63,226 bases of DNA from Komagataeibacter xylinus NBRC 15237. GTDB taxonomy: Bacteria > Pseudomonadota > Alphaproteobacteria > Acetobacterales > Acetobacteraceae. The stretch spans positions 1 to 63,226 of the forward strand of contig NZ_BCTP01000018.1 of the NCBI RefSeq assembly GCF_001571345.1. The letters are read 5' to 3'. Below, in pieces: positions 19,312-28,015 of the stretch; the stretch's first letter is position 1, and each line of letters starts with the position of its first letter. The notes below the pieces were generated by a model. It saw only the letters and a program-made list of their open reading frames with translations, had not been told where the DNA came from and did no database searches. Made by a program: the position numbers and the translations under genes.

Positions 19312-20796
19312 TCAGGGCGGCGCGGTGCTGGCACGCCCTGATTTCATCAGGGCAAGGTAACACGCCCCTCCCGTCAGGCACCCGATAAACCACGCAAATT
19401 CAGACAGGGCCGAGAACGCAGGCACGAACACGCTCGCGCTCCCCGCCGCCACCGCAACGAGCAGGGCGAGTACAGCCGCCGGGTTGACCCCGTTGCGGTA
19501 CCAGTAACGGCCCTGCACGCTGGTGGTATAGAGTGCCGCGACATCAACCTTGCTGCGGCGCACGATATAGTAGTCACAGACAAGAATGCCAAATAACGGG
19601 CCGATGAACGTTGCCAGCACATCCAGTGTCAGATGCATGACCTGTGGGTTGCCATACAGTTTCCATGGCATGATGACGATGGAGCCAGCCGCCGCAATCA
19701 TGCCGCCCCCGCGCAGGCTGATATGCCGGGGCGAAAGGTTGGAAAAATCAAACGAGGCCGAGACGAAATTGGCCACGATATTGATGCCCGCCGTCGCAAT
19801 GATGAATGTCAGCATACCGAATATGACCGCTGTCAGGCTGTCGATATGCGCGACCGTTTCCACCGGATCGATCATGACATGGCCAAAAGCGGGTGCGGTC
19901 AGGGCAATGGTGCAGATTGTCAGGGCCGAAAACCCGATGAAATTGAACGGCAGCCCCCAGAAATTGCCGCGCCGGATATCCGCCGCACTGCGCCCGTAGC
20001 GGGCAAAATCACCAAAATTGAGCATGGGGCCGGAAAAATAGGACACGACAAGTGCTACGGCATTCACGCTGGCCCATACCAGTGCGCGCCCATGCAACGG
20101 GGCGCCAGCCCCGGTAATCCGCAAGGAAAAATGATGCCACCCCACATGGTGGAGCAGATACAGGTCCAGCGCGATCATGATGGCGTATACGGCAGGGCCT
20201 GCAAGTTCGATAAACCGGCGGATTGTTTCGATACCCCGCCAGAAAATGGCGGCCTGCACCAGCCATAACAGGGCAAATGCGCCCCACCCCACAACGGAAA
20301 GCCCCAGCATGCCGTGCAGCCTGACCTCGGCCCAGGGTGCCAGGCCGGGAGCAAGGCGCAGGGTCAGCACCACCAGCGCGTTTGATGCCAGCCATGTCTG
20401 TATGCCGTACCAGCATACGGCGATCACGCCGCGGATCAGCGCGGGAATATTGGCGCCGAGCACGCCAAAGGACATGCGGCATATAACCGGAAACGGCGTG
20501 CCCGTGCGCTGGCTGGGCACCGCTACAAGGTTGCACAGGGCATTTACAATCAGTACGCCCGCCAGCAGGGCGGCAAAAACCAGCCCCGAAGGCAGGCCGA
20601 GTGTAAAGAGGTTGCCAGCCGTGACATAGCCGCCAACGCTATGCACATCCGACATCCAGAAAGACAGGTAGTCGTACCAGTTCCAGTCCTGCTTTGCCGC
20701 AGGGAGCAGGTCGCTATTGCGCAACCTGTCATCCTGCGTGCCGGGCTGCGTGGCTGGAGAAGATGGAACCGCTTCCGGTCGTGCCTGCATGTTCAT
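19312..20796 (-). CDS. NCS1-family permease (hydantoin/allantoin/nucleobase type)
   Basis: Sodium- or proton-coupled transporter of the Mhp1/PucI/CodB family, 494 residues, about 12 membrane segments. The N-terminus NSDLLPAAKQDWNWYDYLSFWMSDVHSVGGY is the characteristic opening of the family, with Trp/Gln substrate-site residues in that region. GTPFPVICRMSFGVLGANIPALIRG and the conserved DYYIVRR near the C-terminus are also visible. NCS1 members take up allantoin, hydantoins, uracil, cytosine or thiamine. The convergent N-carbamoyl hydrolase and the upstream racemase homologue favour a 5-substituted hydantoin or allantoin. It lies 88 bp after the TonB receptor and may be cotranscribed with it. 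Confidence 0.85.
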   Translation of the reverse strand: MNMQARPEAVPSSPATQPGTQDDRLRNSDLLPAAKQDWNWYDYLSFWMSDVHSVGGYVTAGNLFTLGLPSGLVFAALLAGVLIVNALCNLVAVPSQRTGTPFPVICRMSFGVLGANIPALIRGVIAVCWYGIQTWLASNALVVLTLRLAPGLAPWAEVRLHGMLGLSVVGWGAFALLWLVQAAIFWRGIETIRRFIELAGPAVYAIMIALDLYLLHHVGWHHFSLRITGAGAPLHGRALVWASVNAVALVVSYFSGPMLNFGDFARYGRSAADIRRGNFWGLPFNFIGFSALTICTIALTAPAFGHVMIDPVETVAHIDSLTAVIFGMLTFIIATAGINIVANFVSASFDFSNLSPRHISLRGGGMIAAAGSIVIMPWKLYGNPQVMHLTLDVLATFIGPLFGILVCDYYIVRRSKVDVAALYTTSVQGRYWYRNGVNPAAVLALLVAVAAGSASVFVPAFSALSEFAWFIGCLTGGACYLALMKSGRASTAPP

Positions 20797-20884
20797 ACAC
20801 CGCTCTCCCGCAGGCCACTATGCCCGGGTGTCGGGGGCGTGTGAAGGTCAAGCCCGCTTACGTATTCCATTGCATGATGCCCGC

Positions 20885-23368
20885 TCAGAAACCGGCCCGG
20901 AAGGTGACCACGGCGGAGAAACGCCCCAGTGTATTGTAGGTGGGCGCCGTGCCCTGGATCTTGCCGATGGTGGTATTGGTCAGGCTGACGCTGTTGATGG
21001 CGGAATAGGCATGGGTATCGATCATGTTGTTGACCCACAGCATGACTTCCGGGCTTTTGAGAAAGCTCAGCCCGCGACCCACCAGACTGTTGCGCGGCAG
21101 GCGCGCGCCCACTGTTGCATTCATGGTGTACAGCGACGGCAGTGCTTCCTGGTTCATGAAGGTTGAATACTGTTTGGAGAAGTAGTTCAGACCATAATTC
21201 CAGAAGAAGATGCCGTTATCCCAGTCCAGGCCAAGCGAAGCCGCCCATGTGGGCGTATCAACGGCCATCTTGCCCTTGGTGGCCAGCCCCTGGATATTGT
21301 TGTCGATGGTTGAGTGCAGGTATTGCATGGATGCGTAGGGGCGGAAATGATGGATGGGGCGCGTGCCGATTTCCGCGTCAAACCCGTTGGTCGTCTGGTT
21401 GCCCGCGTCAATCACCTGCCCGATGGCCTCGTTGCCGAGGAACATGGAGGTGGAAACCTGATGATGCGACAGGTTGTAATGGAAGTAGGTAAAGGAGCCG
21501 ATGATGTATTTGCCGGTGTAGCGCATACCGACTTCTTCGGTAATATTATATTCATCATGGATGTGGGTCTGGCCCTGATTGGCGATCTGCCCGGTATTGG
21601 GGTTGATGGTGGTGATCATGGCGCTGTCAGGCGGTGCCTTGGCGCCGGTCGAGACCCCGCCGAATATCTGCACGTATTTGTTGAGCTGAAAATGCCCGCC
21701 AAGCGTGGGTAGCGGCATGAACTCGTTGGCGCTGACCTTGCGCTGCAGGCCGGGAATGTTGTCGGTGCCGTCACGGTGGATCATGGTCACGCGCATGCCG
21801 CCATCAAGCACCAGCCGCCCGTTGAGCAACGTGACCGTATCGCCTGCATAGATGCCATTGACGGTGGAAATGTCGCTGTAGTTCTGGGAATAGAAAACCT
21901 GCCCGTTGCCCAGTCGCAGCGAGTTGCGCGCCCGCCCCCATGATGTTGCCGGGTCGCCCCCGCTGCTTACTCCGGTATAGCCGACGAGATTGGTCGAATT
22001 GTCATAATCGAACCAGTAGCCCAGATAGATATGGTGATTGCCGACCTTGTAGCTCAGCTTGGCGTTCACGCCGCCACGCATTTCATTGAGGCTGCTGTAC
22101 TGCTCGGCTACGGCAGAGGATTGGCCCGCCTGCTGGCCGGGAATGACAATGGATTGCGGGCTGCCGCCATAGCCATTGTACACCTGGTCGTTGAGTTCAA
22201 AGCCGGAGCCATAAACCTTCTGGTTGGCCGCGACATAAGGCGTAACATCCAGCCCGAGCCGCCCGAAGTTGAAGTGCGATGGGGCGGCGATGTTGAAGGT
22301 CTTGGAATGAAGCCAGTTCAGCTTCCAGTAATCGGTGCCGCCAGCGGCATCATTGAGGTTGTAGGAACCGGCGAGTTCGTTCTTCAGCCCCTTCTGCTTC
22401 CAGCTGGCCATGGTCATGTCCCAGTAGGGCTCGTTGCCGATAATGCCGCGTGTAAAGCCACCGACCAGCGACACGCGGTTGCCATCGCCCCATTCCTTGA
22501 GGATCTTGAAGTCGATATGCTTGAAGTCTTCCTGGCCGGGGCCGTGATAGAACGTGTCATGCTGGTTGGAGAACGAGATGTAGGAGCGGATGCCCGTCTT
22601 GCCCCATTCGCCCGTATCCACGCGCAGGAACTGGCGGGTATAGTCGCGGTTGCCCACGCCCACATCGCCCAGCCCGCCGAATTTCTTTGAGGGATCGCGG
22701 GTCTTGAACTCGAACATGCCGCCCGAGCCGTTGATGGCGGGCGTATCGAGGTTGGATGAGCCGGGCTGCACGGAAACGCTGCCGATATTCTCGCTATCGG
22801 TCACCCATGCCACGTCAAGGTTGTAGCCACCGATACTGCTCAGCGGCATGCCTTCCCATACATTGGCAATCTGGTCCTGCGTCAGGCCACGCATGCTCAG
22901 GGCGGATTTTTCGTGGCCGGCAGGGTCGGTATTGGCAACCACGATGCCCGGCAGCAGCTTGACGGCGTTATAGGCGTTCTGCGCGGGTGACTGCTTCATG
23001 ATGTAGTCGGGGGTGACGGTGCTGCGGGCCTTGGGCGCGGTCTGTTTCTGGATCAGGCCGCCACCGGGGGCGCGCCCGGTCACGCCATCGGCTGAATGGA
23101 CAACACTGGCCCCCACCCGGATCTGCTCGGCCCCGCCCGTGGCCTTTACACCCTGTGGCTGCACGGTGGCGCGATGGGCGTCGTGCGCATGCGCGTCGTG
23201 GGCCGGGACCGTGCGGGCCAGGGCCGCCCCGCGCGGCGCACCGAGCACCAGCGCGGTTGTCAGCACCAGAAAAAACCGGTGACCCGGTGCCTGAACAGAA
23301 AAACGGAGCAGCGGCACGGCTTGCCTGGGGGGATACGATCCGGTCGGGCTTTTTCCGTCAAGGTACAT
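20885..23368 (-). CDS. TonB-dependent outer membrane receptor
   Basis: 827 residues. A basic, hydrophobic N-terminus (HRFFLVLTTALVLGAPRGAALA) gives a signal peptide, then a His/Ala-rich linker, a plug domain (AYNAVKLLPGIVV, SMRGLTQDQIANVWEGMPLSSIGG) and a 22-strand type barrel ending in the aromatic RFSAVVTFRAGF. It brings a scarce substrate across the outer membrane using TonB. It precedes an NCS1 permease and is followed upstream by the racemase homologue, suggesting that the imported compound is a cyclic amide rather than a siderophore. That is inference from context. Confidence 0.9.
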   Translation of the reverse strand: MYLDGKSPTGSYPPRQAVPLLRFSVQAPGHRFFLVLTTALVLGAPRGAALARTVPAHDAHAHDAHRATVQPQGVKATGGAEQIRVGASVVHSADGVTGRAPGGGLIQKQTAPKARSTVTPDYIMKQSPAQNAYNAVKLLPGIVVANTDPAGHEKSALSMRGLTQDQIANVWEGMPLSSIGGYNLDVAWVTDSENIGSVSVQPGSSNLDTPAINGSGGMFEFKTRDPSKKFGGLGDVGVGNRDYTRQFLRVDTGEWGKTGIRSYISFSNQHDTFYHGPGQEDFKHIDFKILKEWGDGNRVSLVGGFTRGIIGNEPYWDMTMASWKQKGLKNELAGSYNLNDAAGGTDYWKLNWLHSKTFNIAAPSHFNFGRLGLDVTPYVAANQKVYGSGFELNDQVYNGYGGSPQSIVIPGQQAGQSSAVAEQYSSLNEMRGGVNAKLSYKVGNHHIYLGYWFDYDNSTNLVGYTGVSSGGDPATSWGRARNSLRLGNGQVFYSQNYSDISTVNGIYAGDTVTLLNGRLVLDGGMRVTMIHRDGTDNIPGLQRKVSANEFMPLPTLGGHFQLNKYVQIFGGVSTGAKAPPDSAMITTINPNTGQIANQGQTHIHDEYNITEEVGMRYTGKYIIGSFTYFHYNLSHHQVSTSMFLGNEAIGQVIDAGNQTTNGFDAEIGTRPIHHFRPYASMQYLHSTIDNNIQGLATKGKMAVDTPTWAASLGLDWDNGIFFWNYGLNYFSKQYSTFMNQEALPSLYTMNATVGARLPRNSLVGRGLSFLKSPEVMLWVNNMIDTHAYSAINSVSLTNTTIGKIQGTAPTYNTLGRFSAVVTFRAGF

Positions 23369-23492
23369 TGCCGGTGTCCTTATTCTTTATCCCGCCCGGC
23401 AGGCCAGGATCACGACATGGAATGATACTTGAGAGAAACATCTCTCATTACGGTTATAGGATAATATCGGTTTAAAATATGTGTCAACGCAT

Positions 23493-23503
23493 ATTGTTTA
23501 CAA
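23493..23503. promoter_or_regulatory. ATTGTTTACAA box, copy 1
   Basis: An 11-bp string also present at 24355-24365, with TTGT and ACAA half-sites. It lies in the 144-bp gap between the racemase homologue and the TonB receptor, in the receptor's promoter region. It is a likely target of the GntR protein encoded at 24444. Confidence 0.45.
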
Positions 23504-23512
23504 AAATGGATT

Positions 23513-24286
23513 TCAATCCTGGCAGGCACGTACGGCCGCGCCAGAGGCCAGATAACGGCGCAGTTCGGCGGACAGGCCCACCGTTTCCATGCTCTGCCAC
23601 GGGTGTTGCGGCAGCACGGGCTGCCGCAGCAGGTTAAGGACTTCGTGCAGGCTTTCGTGCAGGGAACACAGGACCGGGGCGGTTACGTCTGGCGCAATCC
23701 GCGCGGCAAAGCCTGCCAGCCCCGCACCGCCGAGCACCACGCGGGCAGCACCATCCTCCTGCACCGCGTCATTGCACGCACGCGTAATTTCGCGGCAGGC
23801 GGCAGCCCCGCCCTGCGCCAGCACATTGCCCGCCGCGGGCAGGATGCGGATGGATGCCAGCCGCGCGCTCAGCCCCATGGCCTGCACCAGATTGACGAGC
23901 ATGGGCTTCCATTCCGGGCCGCCGGTCACGATGGAGAAGCGCCCCGGCAGCCGTGCCGCCCGTATGAGGGAAGCCTGCGCCATGCCGGTGACCGGCACCG
24001 GGCAAAGGCTGGCCAGCGCCTCGCGCCCCGGGTCGCCAAAACAGGCCACGAGTACTGCGTCAAACGGGCCGCGCGCGCAGGCCAGCGCATCGAGCGCCGC
24101 ATGGCCTGCAATGGTTACGGAAACGCGGTTGGTCAGGTAGCGCGCCCCGAACCGGGCCGTGACCGCCTCAATCGCGACAGCACCGGCAAACTGGGCTTCG
24201 GCATAGGTCACCATGCGTTGCGTCATGTCGGTATCGGTATTGGGATTGATAAGCAGCAGGCGCGACACGGGCAGGCATCCAATCAT
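23513..24286 (-). CDS. Asp/Glu/hydantoin racemase-family protein lacking the second Cys
   Basis: 257 residues of the hydantoin racemase (HyuE)/Asp-Glu racemase fold: LLLINPNTDTDMTQRMV, then AVLVACFGDPGREAL with the first active-site Cys. Members that racemise use two cysteines. The usual VLGCAG of the second half reads VVLGGAGLAGFA here, so the second Cys is Gly. The protein may therefore be a one-base catalyst (an isomerase or decarboxylase-like member) or inactive. It is divergent from the GntR gene and upstream of the TonB receptor and NCS1 genes, with which it probably forms one functional group for hydantoin-like substrates. Confidence 0.78.
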   Translation of the reverse strand: MIGCLPVSRLLLINPNTDTDMTQRMVTYAEAQFAGAVAIEAVTARFGARYLTNRVSVTIAGHAALDALACARGPFDAVLVACFGDPGREALASLCPVPVTGMAQASLIRAARLPGRFSIVTGGPEWKPMLVNLVQAMGLSARLASIRILPAAGNVLAQGGAAACREITRACNDAVQEDGAARVVLGGAGLAGFAARIAPDVTAPVLCSLHESLHEVLNLLRQPVLPQHPWQSMETVGLSAELRRYLASGAAVRACQD

Positions 24287-24354
24287 GATTCAAGGGGGCC
24301 ATGGCAGTGGCCTCTGTCAGTCAGTATGATTTGGGAACGTATTTCGTCAACCAT

Positions 24355-24366
24355 TATTGTTTACAA
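24355..24366. promoter_or_regulatory. ATTGTTTACAAT box, copy 2
   Basis: TTGT/ACAA half-sites extended by AT on both sides, in the divergent promoter region between the racemase homologue (start 24286) and the GntR gene (start 24444). It shares 11 bp exactly with 23493-23503. The position suits autoregulation and control of the racemase gene. Confidence 0.5.
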
Positions 24367-24443
24367 TATCAAGCCCCTTGACGGAAACGCCAGACTGCCC
24401 CAACAGAAATGCGTTTCAGCAAAAGGGGAGGGGAAGCACGGCC

Positions 24444-25130
24444 ATGGGATCATCTGCCAAGGAAGAAGCGCGCATCGCTGATGCCTTGTGCAAGGCGGTC
24501 CTCGAACGCAAGCTGGCACCGGGTAGCAAGCTGCCCGAGGAAGAGCTTGCCCAGATATTTCGCTCCAACCGCGCCAAGATCCGCCGGGTGCTGCTGCTGC
24601 TGTCGCGCTCGCACATCGTCACGCTGGAACCGGGGCGCGGGGCCTTTGTCAGCCGCCCCTCCCCGCAGGAAGCGCGTGACGTGCTGGCCAGCCGCCGGCT
24701 GATCGAGGTCAGCCTGCTCGCACGTCCCTACCGCCAGCTTTCCGCGCAGGGGGCGGAGCGACTGCGCCGGATCATGATGCAGGAAGCCCAGGCACATGCG
24801 GCGCATGACGCGATTGCCATGATCTATCTTTCCGGCCAGTTTCACCTGACCCTGATCGAGGAACTTGGTAACAAAGTGCTGAAAAGCATTACCGGCGAAC
24901 TGATCCTGCGCATGTCGCTCATCATCACCATGTATGAGCGACAGAACACGACATGCTGCCTGTCTTCCGATCATCACGATCTGCTGGAGTTGCTTGGGGC
25001 ACATGATTATGCCGAAGCCTCCGCCCTTATGGCGCGGCATCTGGAAGGGATTGAAAGCTGCCTCGATTTCCACCGCGAGCCAGCCACCACGACCATACTG
25101 AGCCAGATCCTCCAGCCCCTGAAGGATTGA
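24444..25130 (+). CDS. GntR-family (FCD-type) regulator
   Basis: 228 residues from the ATG at 24444, which is preceded by GGGAGGGGAAG. The longer frame from 24357 would run into the operator box. Winged helix: LPEEELAQIFRSNRAKIRRVLLLLSRSHIVTLEPGRGAFVSRP. An FCD domain follows, with FHLTLIEELGN, SDHHDLLELLG and MARHLEGIE supplying the metal-site histidines. It is divergent from the racemase homologue and is the likely controller of the adjacent hydantoin-type transport and metabolism genes through the two ATTGTTTACAA boxes. Confidence 0.87.
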   Translation: MGSSAKEEARIADALCKAVLERKLAPGSKLPEEELAQIFRSNRAKIRRVLLLLSRSHIVTLEPGRGAFVSRPSPQEARDVLASRRLIEVSLLARPYRQLSAQGAERLRRIMMQEAQAHAAHDAIAMIYLSGQFHLTLIEELGNKVLKSITGELILRMSLIITMYERQNTTCCLSSDHHDLLELLGAHDYAEASALMARHLEGIESCLDFHREPATTTILSQILQPLKD

Positions 25131-25284
25131 GCATCGGTTTCATATAAATAAACCGATGATATATTCATTTATTGATTAAATATCGTTACGCAGCTCGTAT
25201 TGCCATAAGGTTGTTCAATCCTGTAATGGTTTTGGCCTAAGGTATTTCCCCGTGGCAGACCATATGCAAAGCATGGAATGAATA

Positions 25285-25821
25285 ATGTCGGAGCAATCAA
25301 CACTTGCTGACCCGTGGGCTGAGTATGCCGATGGCACGACAAGGCCGGTGGGCAGGATGCAACTGCGTGTCTGGCTCCGAATGCTTTCATGCACCCATCT
25401 GATCGAACGATGTGTCCGCAAGCTGTTACGTCGGAAATTCGATACGACCCTGCCCCGCTTTGATGTCCTGGCCCAGCTTGATGCCAGCAACGGCATGCTG
25501 TCCATGGGGGACCTGTCCAAGCGGTTGATGGTCACGACCGGAAATGTGACCGGGCTGATCGACCTTATGGAGCAGGAAGAGCTTGTCGAGCGTCTGCCTC
25601 ATCCTTCTGACCGTCGTATCACGCTTGTCCAGATAACCGCGCGGGGCGAGCAGCTCTGTGCCGCGGCATTGCCTGCGCATCAGGAATGGATACAGACCTT
25701 TTTGCAGGACCTGACGGAAGAGGAGCTACGGCAATTGTATGGCCTGCTGAGCAAGGCAAAGGTCGCGATCTCCACCCGTGAGGCGCAACTCGCCAAAACC
25801 CGGGCGAAGAGCCGCCGATGA
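25285..25821 (+). CDS. MarR-family transcriptional regulator
   Basis: 178 residues. The winged-helix core FDVLAQLDASNGMLSMGDLSKRLMVTTGNVTGLIDLMEQEELVERLPHPSDRRITLVQIT is classic MarR. MarR proteins commonly respond to aromatic acids or their CoA esters. The stop overlaps the start of the thioesterase gene by 4 bp (ATGA), so the two are translationally coupled. Its nearness to the aromatic CoA-ester genes at 30-39 kb makes an aromatic acyl-CoA ligand plausible, but nothing in the sequence proves it. Confidence 0.88.
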   Translation: MSEQSTLADPWAEYADGTTRPVGRMQLRVWLRMLSCTHLIERCVRKLLRRKFDTTLPRFDVLAQLDASNGMLSMGDLSKRLMVTTGNVTGLIDLMEQEELVERLPHPSDRRITLVQITARGEQLCAAALPAHQEWIQTFLQDLTEEELRQLYGLLSKAKVAISTREAQLAKTRAKSRR

Positions 25822-26222
25822 CCAGGCACGACGCCCCCGCAGATGCCATACCACAGGGCACGCTGGCATTGCGCACCCTTAGCATGCCGGCAGACCTCAA
25901 TGGCGCGGGCACGATCTTTGGCGGCTGGCTCATGGGCTGCCTTGACCAGGCCGCGGGGCTTGCCGCCGCAACGCGTTCCGGTGGCAATGTCGCGACGGTT
26001 GCCGTCAAGGAGCTGCTGTTCCTCCATCCACTCCATGCGCATCAGGATGTCAGGATTTACGCCGACCTGCTGAAAACAGGACGCACCTCGATGCATTTCC
26101 GCCTCGAGGTCTGGGCTGGTGATCTGGGTGCGACGCCGCAGGTTCTGGCTGCCCATGCCACCTTTGTCATGGTGGCGCTTGATGCGGAGGGCAGGCCGCG
26201 CCCTCTGGCCATAACGGCCTGA
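25818..26222 (+). CDS. YciA-like acyl-CoA thioesterase (hotdog fold)
   Basis: 134 residues. The opening LNGAGTIFGGWLMGCLDQAAGLAAA is the YciA/BACH-type hotdog motif with the conserved Asp on the central helix. VATVAVKELLFLHPLHAHQDV and the VLAAHATFVMVALD strands complete the fold. It should hydrolyse an acyl-CoA to acid and CoA. Coupling to a MarR gene and the CoA-ester pathway nearby suggest relief of CoA trapped as a dead-end aromatic or alicyclic thioester. Confidence 0.82.
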   Translation: MTRHDAPADAIPQGTLALRTLSMPADLNGAGTIFGGWLMGCLDQAAGLAAATRSGGNVATVAVKELLFLHPLHAHQDVRIYADLLKTGRTSMHFRLEVWAGDLGATPQVLAAHATFVMVALDAEGRPRPLAITA

Positions 26223-26236
26223 GGGCGGCTGGCATG

Positions 26237-26710
26237 TCATTCAAGGCCGAGTTTGTTCAGGTTATCGATGATCTGCCGCAATGTAAGGACGAATTGCTGA
26301 AGCTGTTCCTGGCCCAGCCCGGCCATGGCGCGTGCGGTCTGGCGCGAAACCACGGGAGTAAGCCGGTCCAGCAGGGCGCGGCCTGCGGGAGTCAGGGCCA
26401 CAACGGTCACGCGATTGTCTTCGTGTAAAAGCGTTGTGGTTACAAGGTGCATCTGGGCCATGCGTTCAACCAGGCGGCTGACCGTATTGCGTTTTATCAA
26501 CGCCTGCTGCGCCAGCCATGAAATGCTGGCCTCTTCGCGCTCGCGCAGTACTGTCAGCAGGCGATAGATGTTTTTACTGACCCCGTTCTTGACAAGAACA
26601 GCCTCGACATCTTCGTGATATTGAAAGTCCGCATGCGCAATCAGGTAAAAAGGCGAGTTGAACAGATTGAAATCATGCGCGGCGGGATCGAGTATGACAT
26701 GTTTGCTCAC
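26237..26710 (-). CDS. MarR-family transcriptional regulator
   Basis: 157 residues, convergent with the thioesterase gene (14 bp apart). Winged helix: ISWLAQQALIKRNTVSRLVERMAQMHLVTTTLLHEDNRVTVVALTPAGRALLDRL. Phe/Tyr/His-rich N-terminal text (FNLFNSPFYLIAHADFQYHEDVEAVL) could line an aromatic pocket. It stands just upstream of the 26794 aminotransferase gene's 3' end and has its own promoter space. MarR regulators are the usual controllers of auxin and other aromatic catabolic loci, which fits the neighbourhood. Confidence 0.85.
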   Translation of the reverse strand: MSKHVILDPAAHDFNLFNSPFYLIAHADFQYHEDVEAVLVKNGVSKNIYRLLTVLREREEASISWLAQQALIKRNTVSRLVERMAQMHLVTTTLLHEDNRVTVVALTPAGRALLDRLTPVVSRQTARAMAGLGQEQLQQFVLTLRQIIDNLNKLGLE

Positions 26711-26793
26711 GGTTTGCCCTGTGTTCGGTTCATGAAGCCCGGTCGAGCATATCGGTTAAACGGCATGGCGTCACGCTGACGCCACGCATTGCA

Positions 26794-27978
26794 TCAGGGC
26801 TGGAGGGTGTTGAAAAAATGCTGCATGCGCGTGAGCGCGACTTCAAGGCGTTCCGCGCTTTCCGCCCCAAAGCAGATGCGCAGGTGCCCTTCTCCGGCCG
26901 CGCCATAAAAGCTGCCTGCCTCAACCACCACGCCTTCGCGTTCAAGCAGGGCATCGGCAAGGGCCTGGGCGGTCTGCCCGGTGCCTGAAATGTCGGGGAA
27001 CGCGTATATGGCCCCCTGGGGCAGGGCGCATGTTACGCCGGGGCACTGGTTGAGCACCGCGACAACCCTGTCGCGGCGGCGCCTGTCTTCCGCGAGCATG
27101 GAGCGCAGTGGCCCCTCATCGCCCGTTACCGCCGCAAGGCCACCATACTGGATGAAAGTGTTCACATGGGTCACTTCATTGGCCGTGACGGTCATCATGC
27201 CCGCGATGAGGTCCGCTGGTGCGCAGGCATAACCGAGGCGCCATCCATCCATTGCATACGCCTTGGTGAAGGCGGACAGGGTGATCGTGCGCCCGGCCAT
27301 GCCGGGAAGGGAGGCAATGCTGATATGCTGCGCATCATCAAAGATGATGTGCTCGTAGACTTCATCGGAAATGACCAGCAGGTCATGGCGGATCGCCAGC
27401 ATGGAAAGGGCGGAGAGTTCCGCATGGCTGTAGACCCGCCCGGTCGGGTTGCAGGGATTGACCACAATGATCGCCCTGGTGCGCGGCGTAATGTGGGGTT
27501 CGATCAGCGTTGGGTTGAGGGCATAGCCCGCAGCGCGATCAAGCGGCGCGCGCACCACCACGCCGCCCGCGAGTTCGATCTTGCCGATATGCTGGGGGTA
27601 GAAAGGCTCGAGCAGGATGACTTCGTCGCCCGGATTGATGGTTGCGAACAGCGCCGCGAAGGAAGCCTGCGTGAGGCCGTTCGTGATCAGGATCTGCTCG
27701 GGCGTGGTCGGGATGTTGTTTTGCGTGCGCAGTTTGTCGGCCAGTGCCGTGCGCAGTTCGGCATTGCCGCGCAGGTCACTGTAATGGACATGCCCCGCCC
27801 GTAGTGCCGCCACCACGGCTTCCTTGATGTGGGTGGGGGTGTCATGCACCGGCTGGCCCAGTTCCAGATGGATCAGGTCACGATCGCCCCCGCATGCAAG
27901 GGCTTTGGCAAACATGCCATAGTTTTTGGGAGAGGATTCGGTGATGCGTCTGGCCAGTCGGCTCATGATCGGTTCCAT
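26794..27978 (-). CDS. class I/II PLP aminotransferase
   Basis: 394 residues, fold type I. FELGQP-like HLELGQPVHDTP, HYSDLRGNAELRTALADKL, VVNPCNPTGRVYS, ISDEVYEHIIFDD and the PLP lysine in SAFTKAYAMDGWRLGYAC are all present, followed by the substrate-carboxylate Arg in HLRICFG. Family members use aspartate, aromatic amino acids, alanine or aminoadipate. It is the last gene of a minus-strand operon with the FAD oxidase and the DUF3830-like gene. It could serve as the missing aminoadipate aminotransferase of the amaAB-hglS route or act on a tryptophan-related amine. The specificity is open. Confidence 0.85.
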   Translation of the reverse strand: MEPIMSRLARRITESSPKNYGMFAKALACGGDRDLIHLELGQPVHDTPTHIKEAVVAALRAGHVHYSDLRGNAELRTALADKLRTQNNIPTTPEQILITNGLTQASFAALFATINPGDEVILLEPFYPQHIGKIELAGGVVVRAPLDRAAGYALNPTLIEPHITPRTRAIIVVNPCNPTGRVYSHAELSALSMLAIRHDLLVISDEVYEHIIFDDAQHISIASLPGMAGRTITLSAFTKAYAMDGWRLGYACAPADLIAGMMTVTANEVTHVNTFIQYGGLAAVTGDEGPLRSMLAEDRRRRDRVVAVLNQCPGVTCALPQGAIYAFPDISGTGQTAQALADALLEREGVVVEAGSFYGAAGEGHLRICFGAESAERLEVALTRMQHFFNTLQP

Positions 27979-28015
27979 CAGGTCGGGGGAGGGGAAGGCA
28001 GGGACAGTGGCGCGC

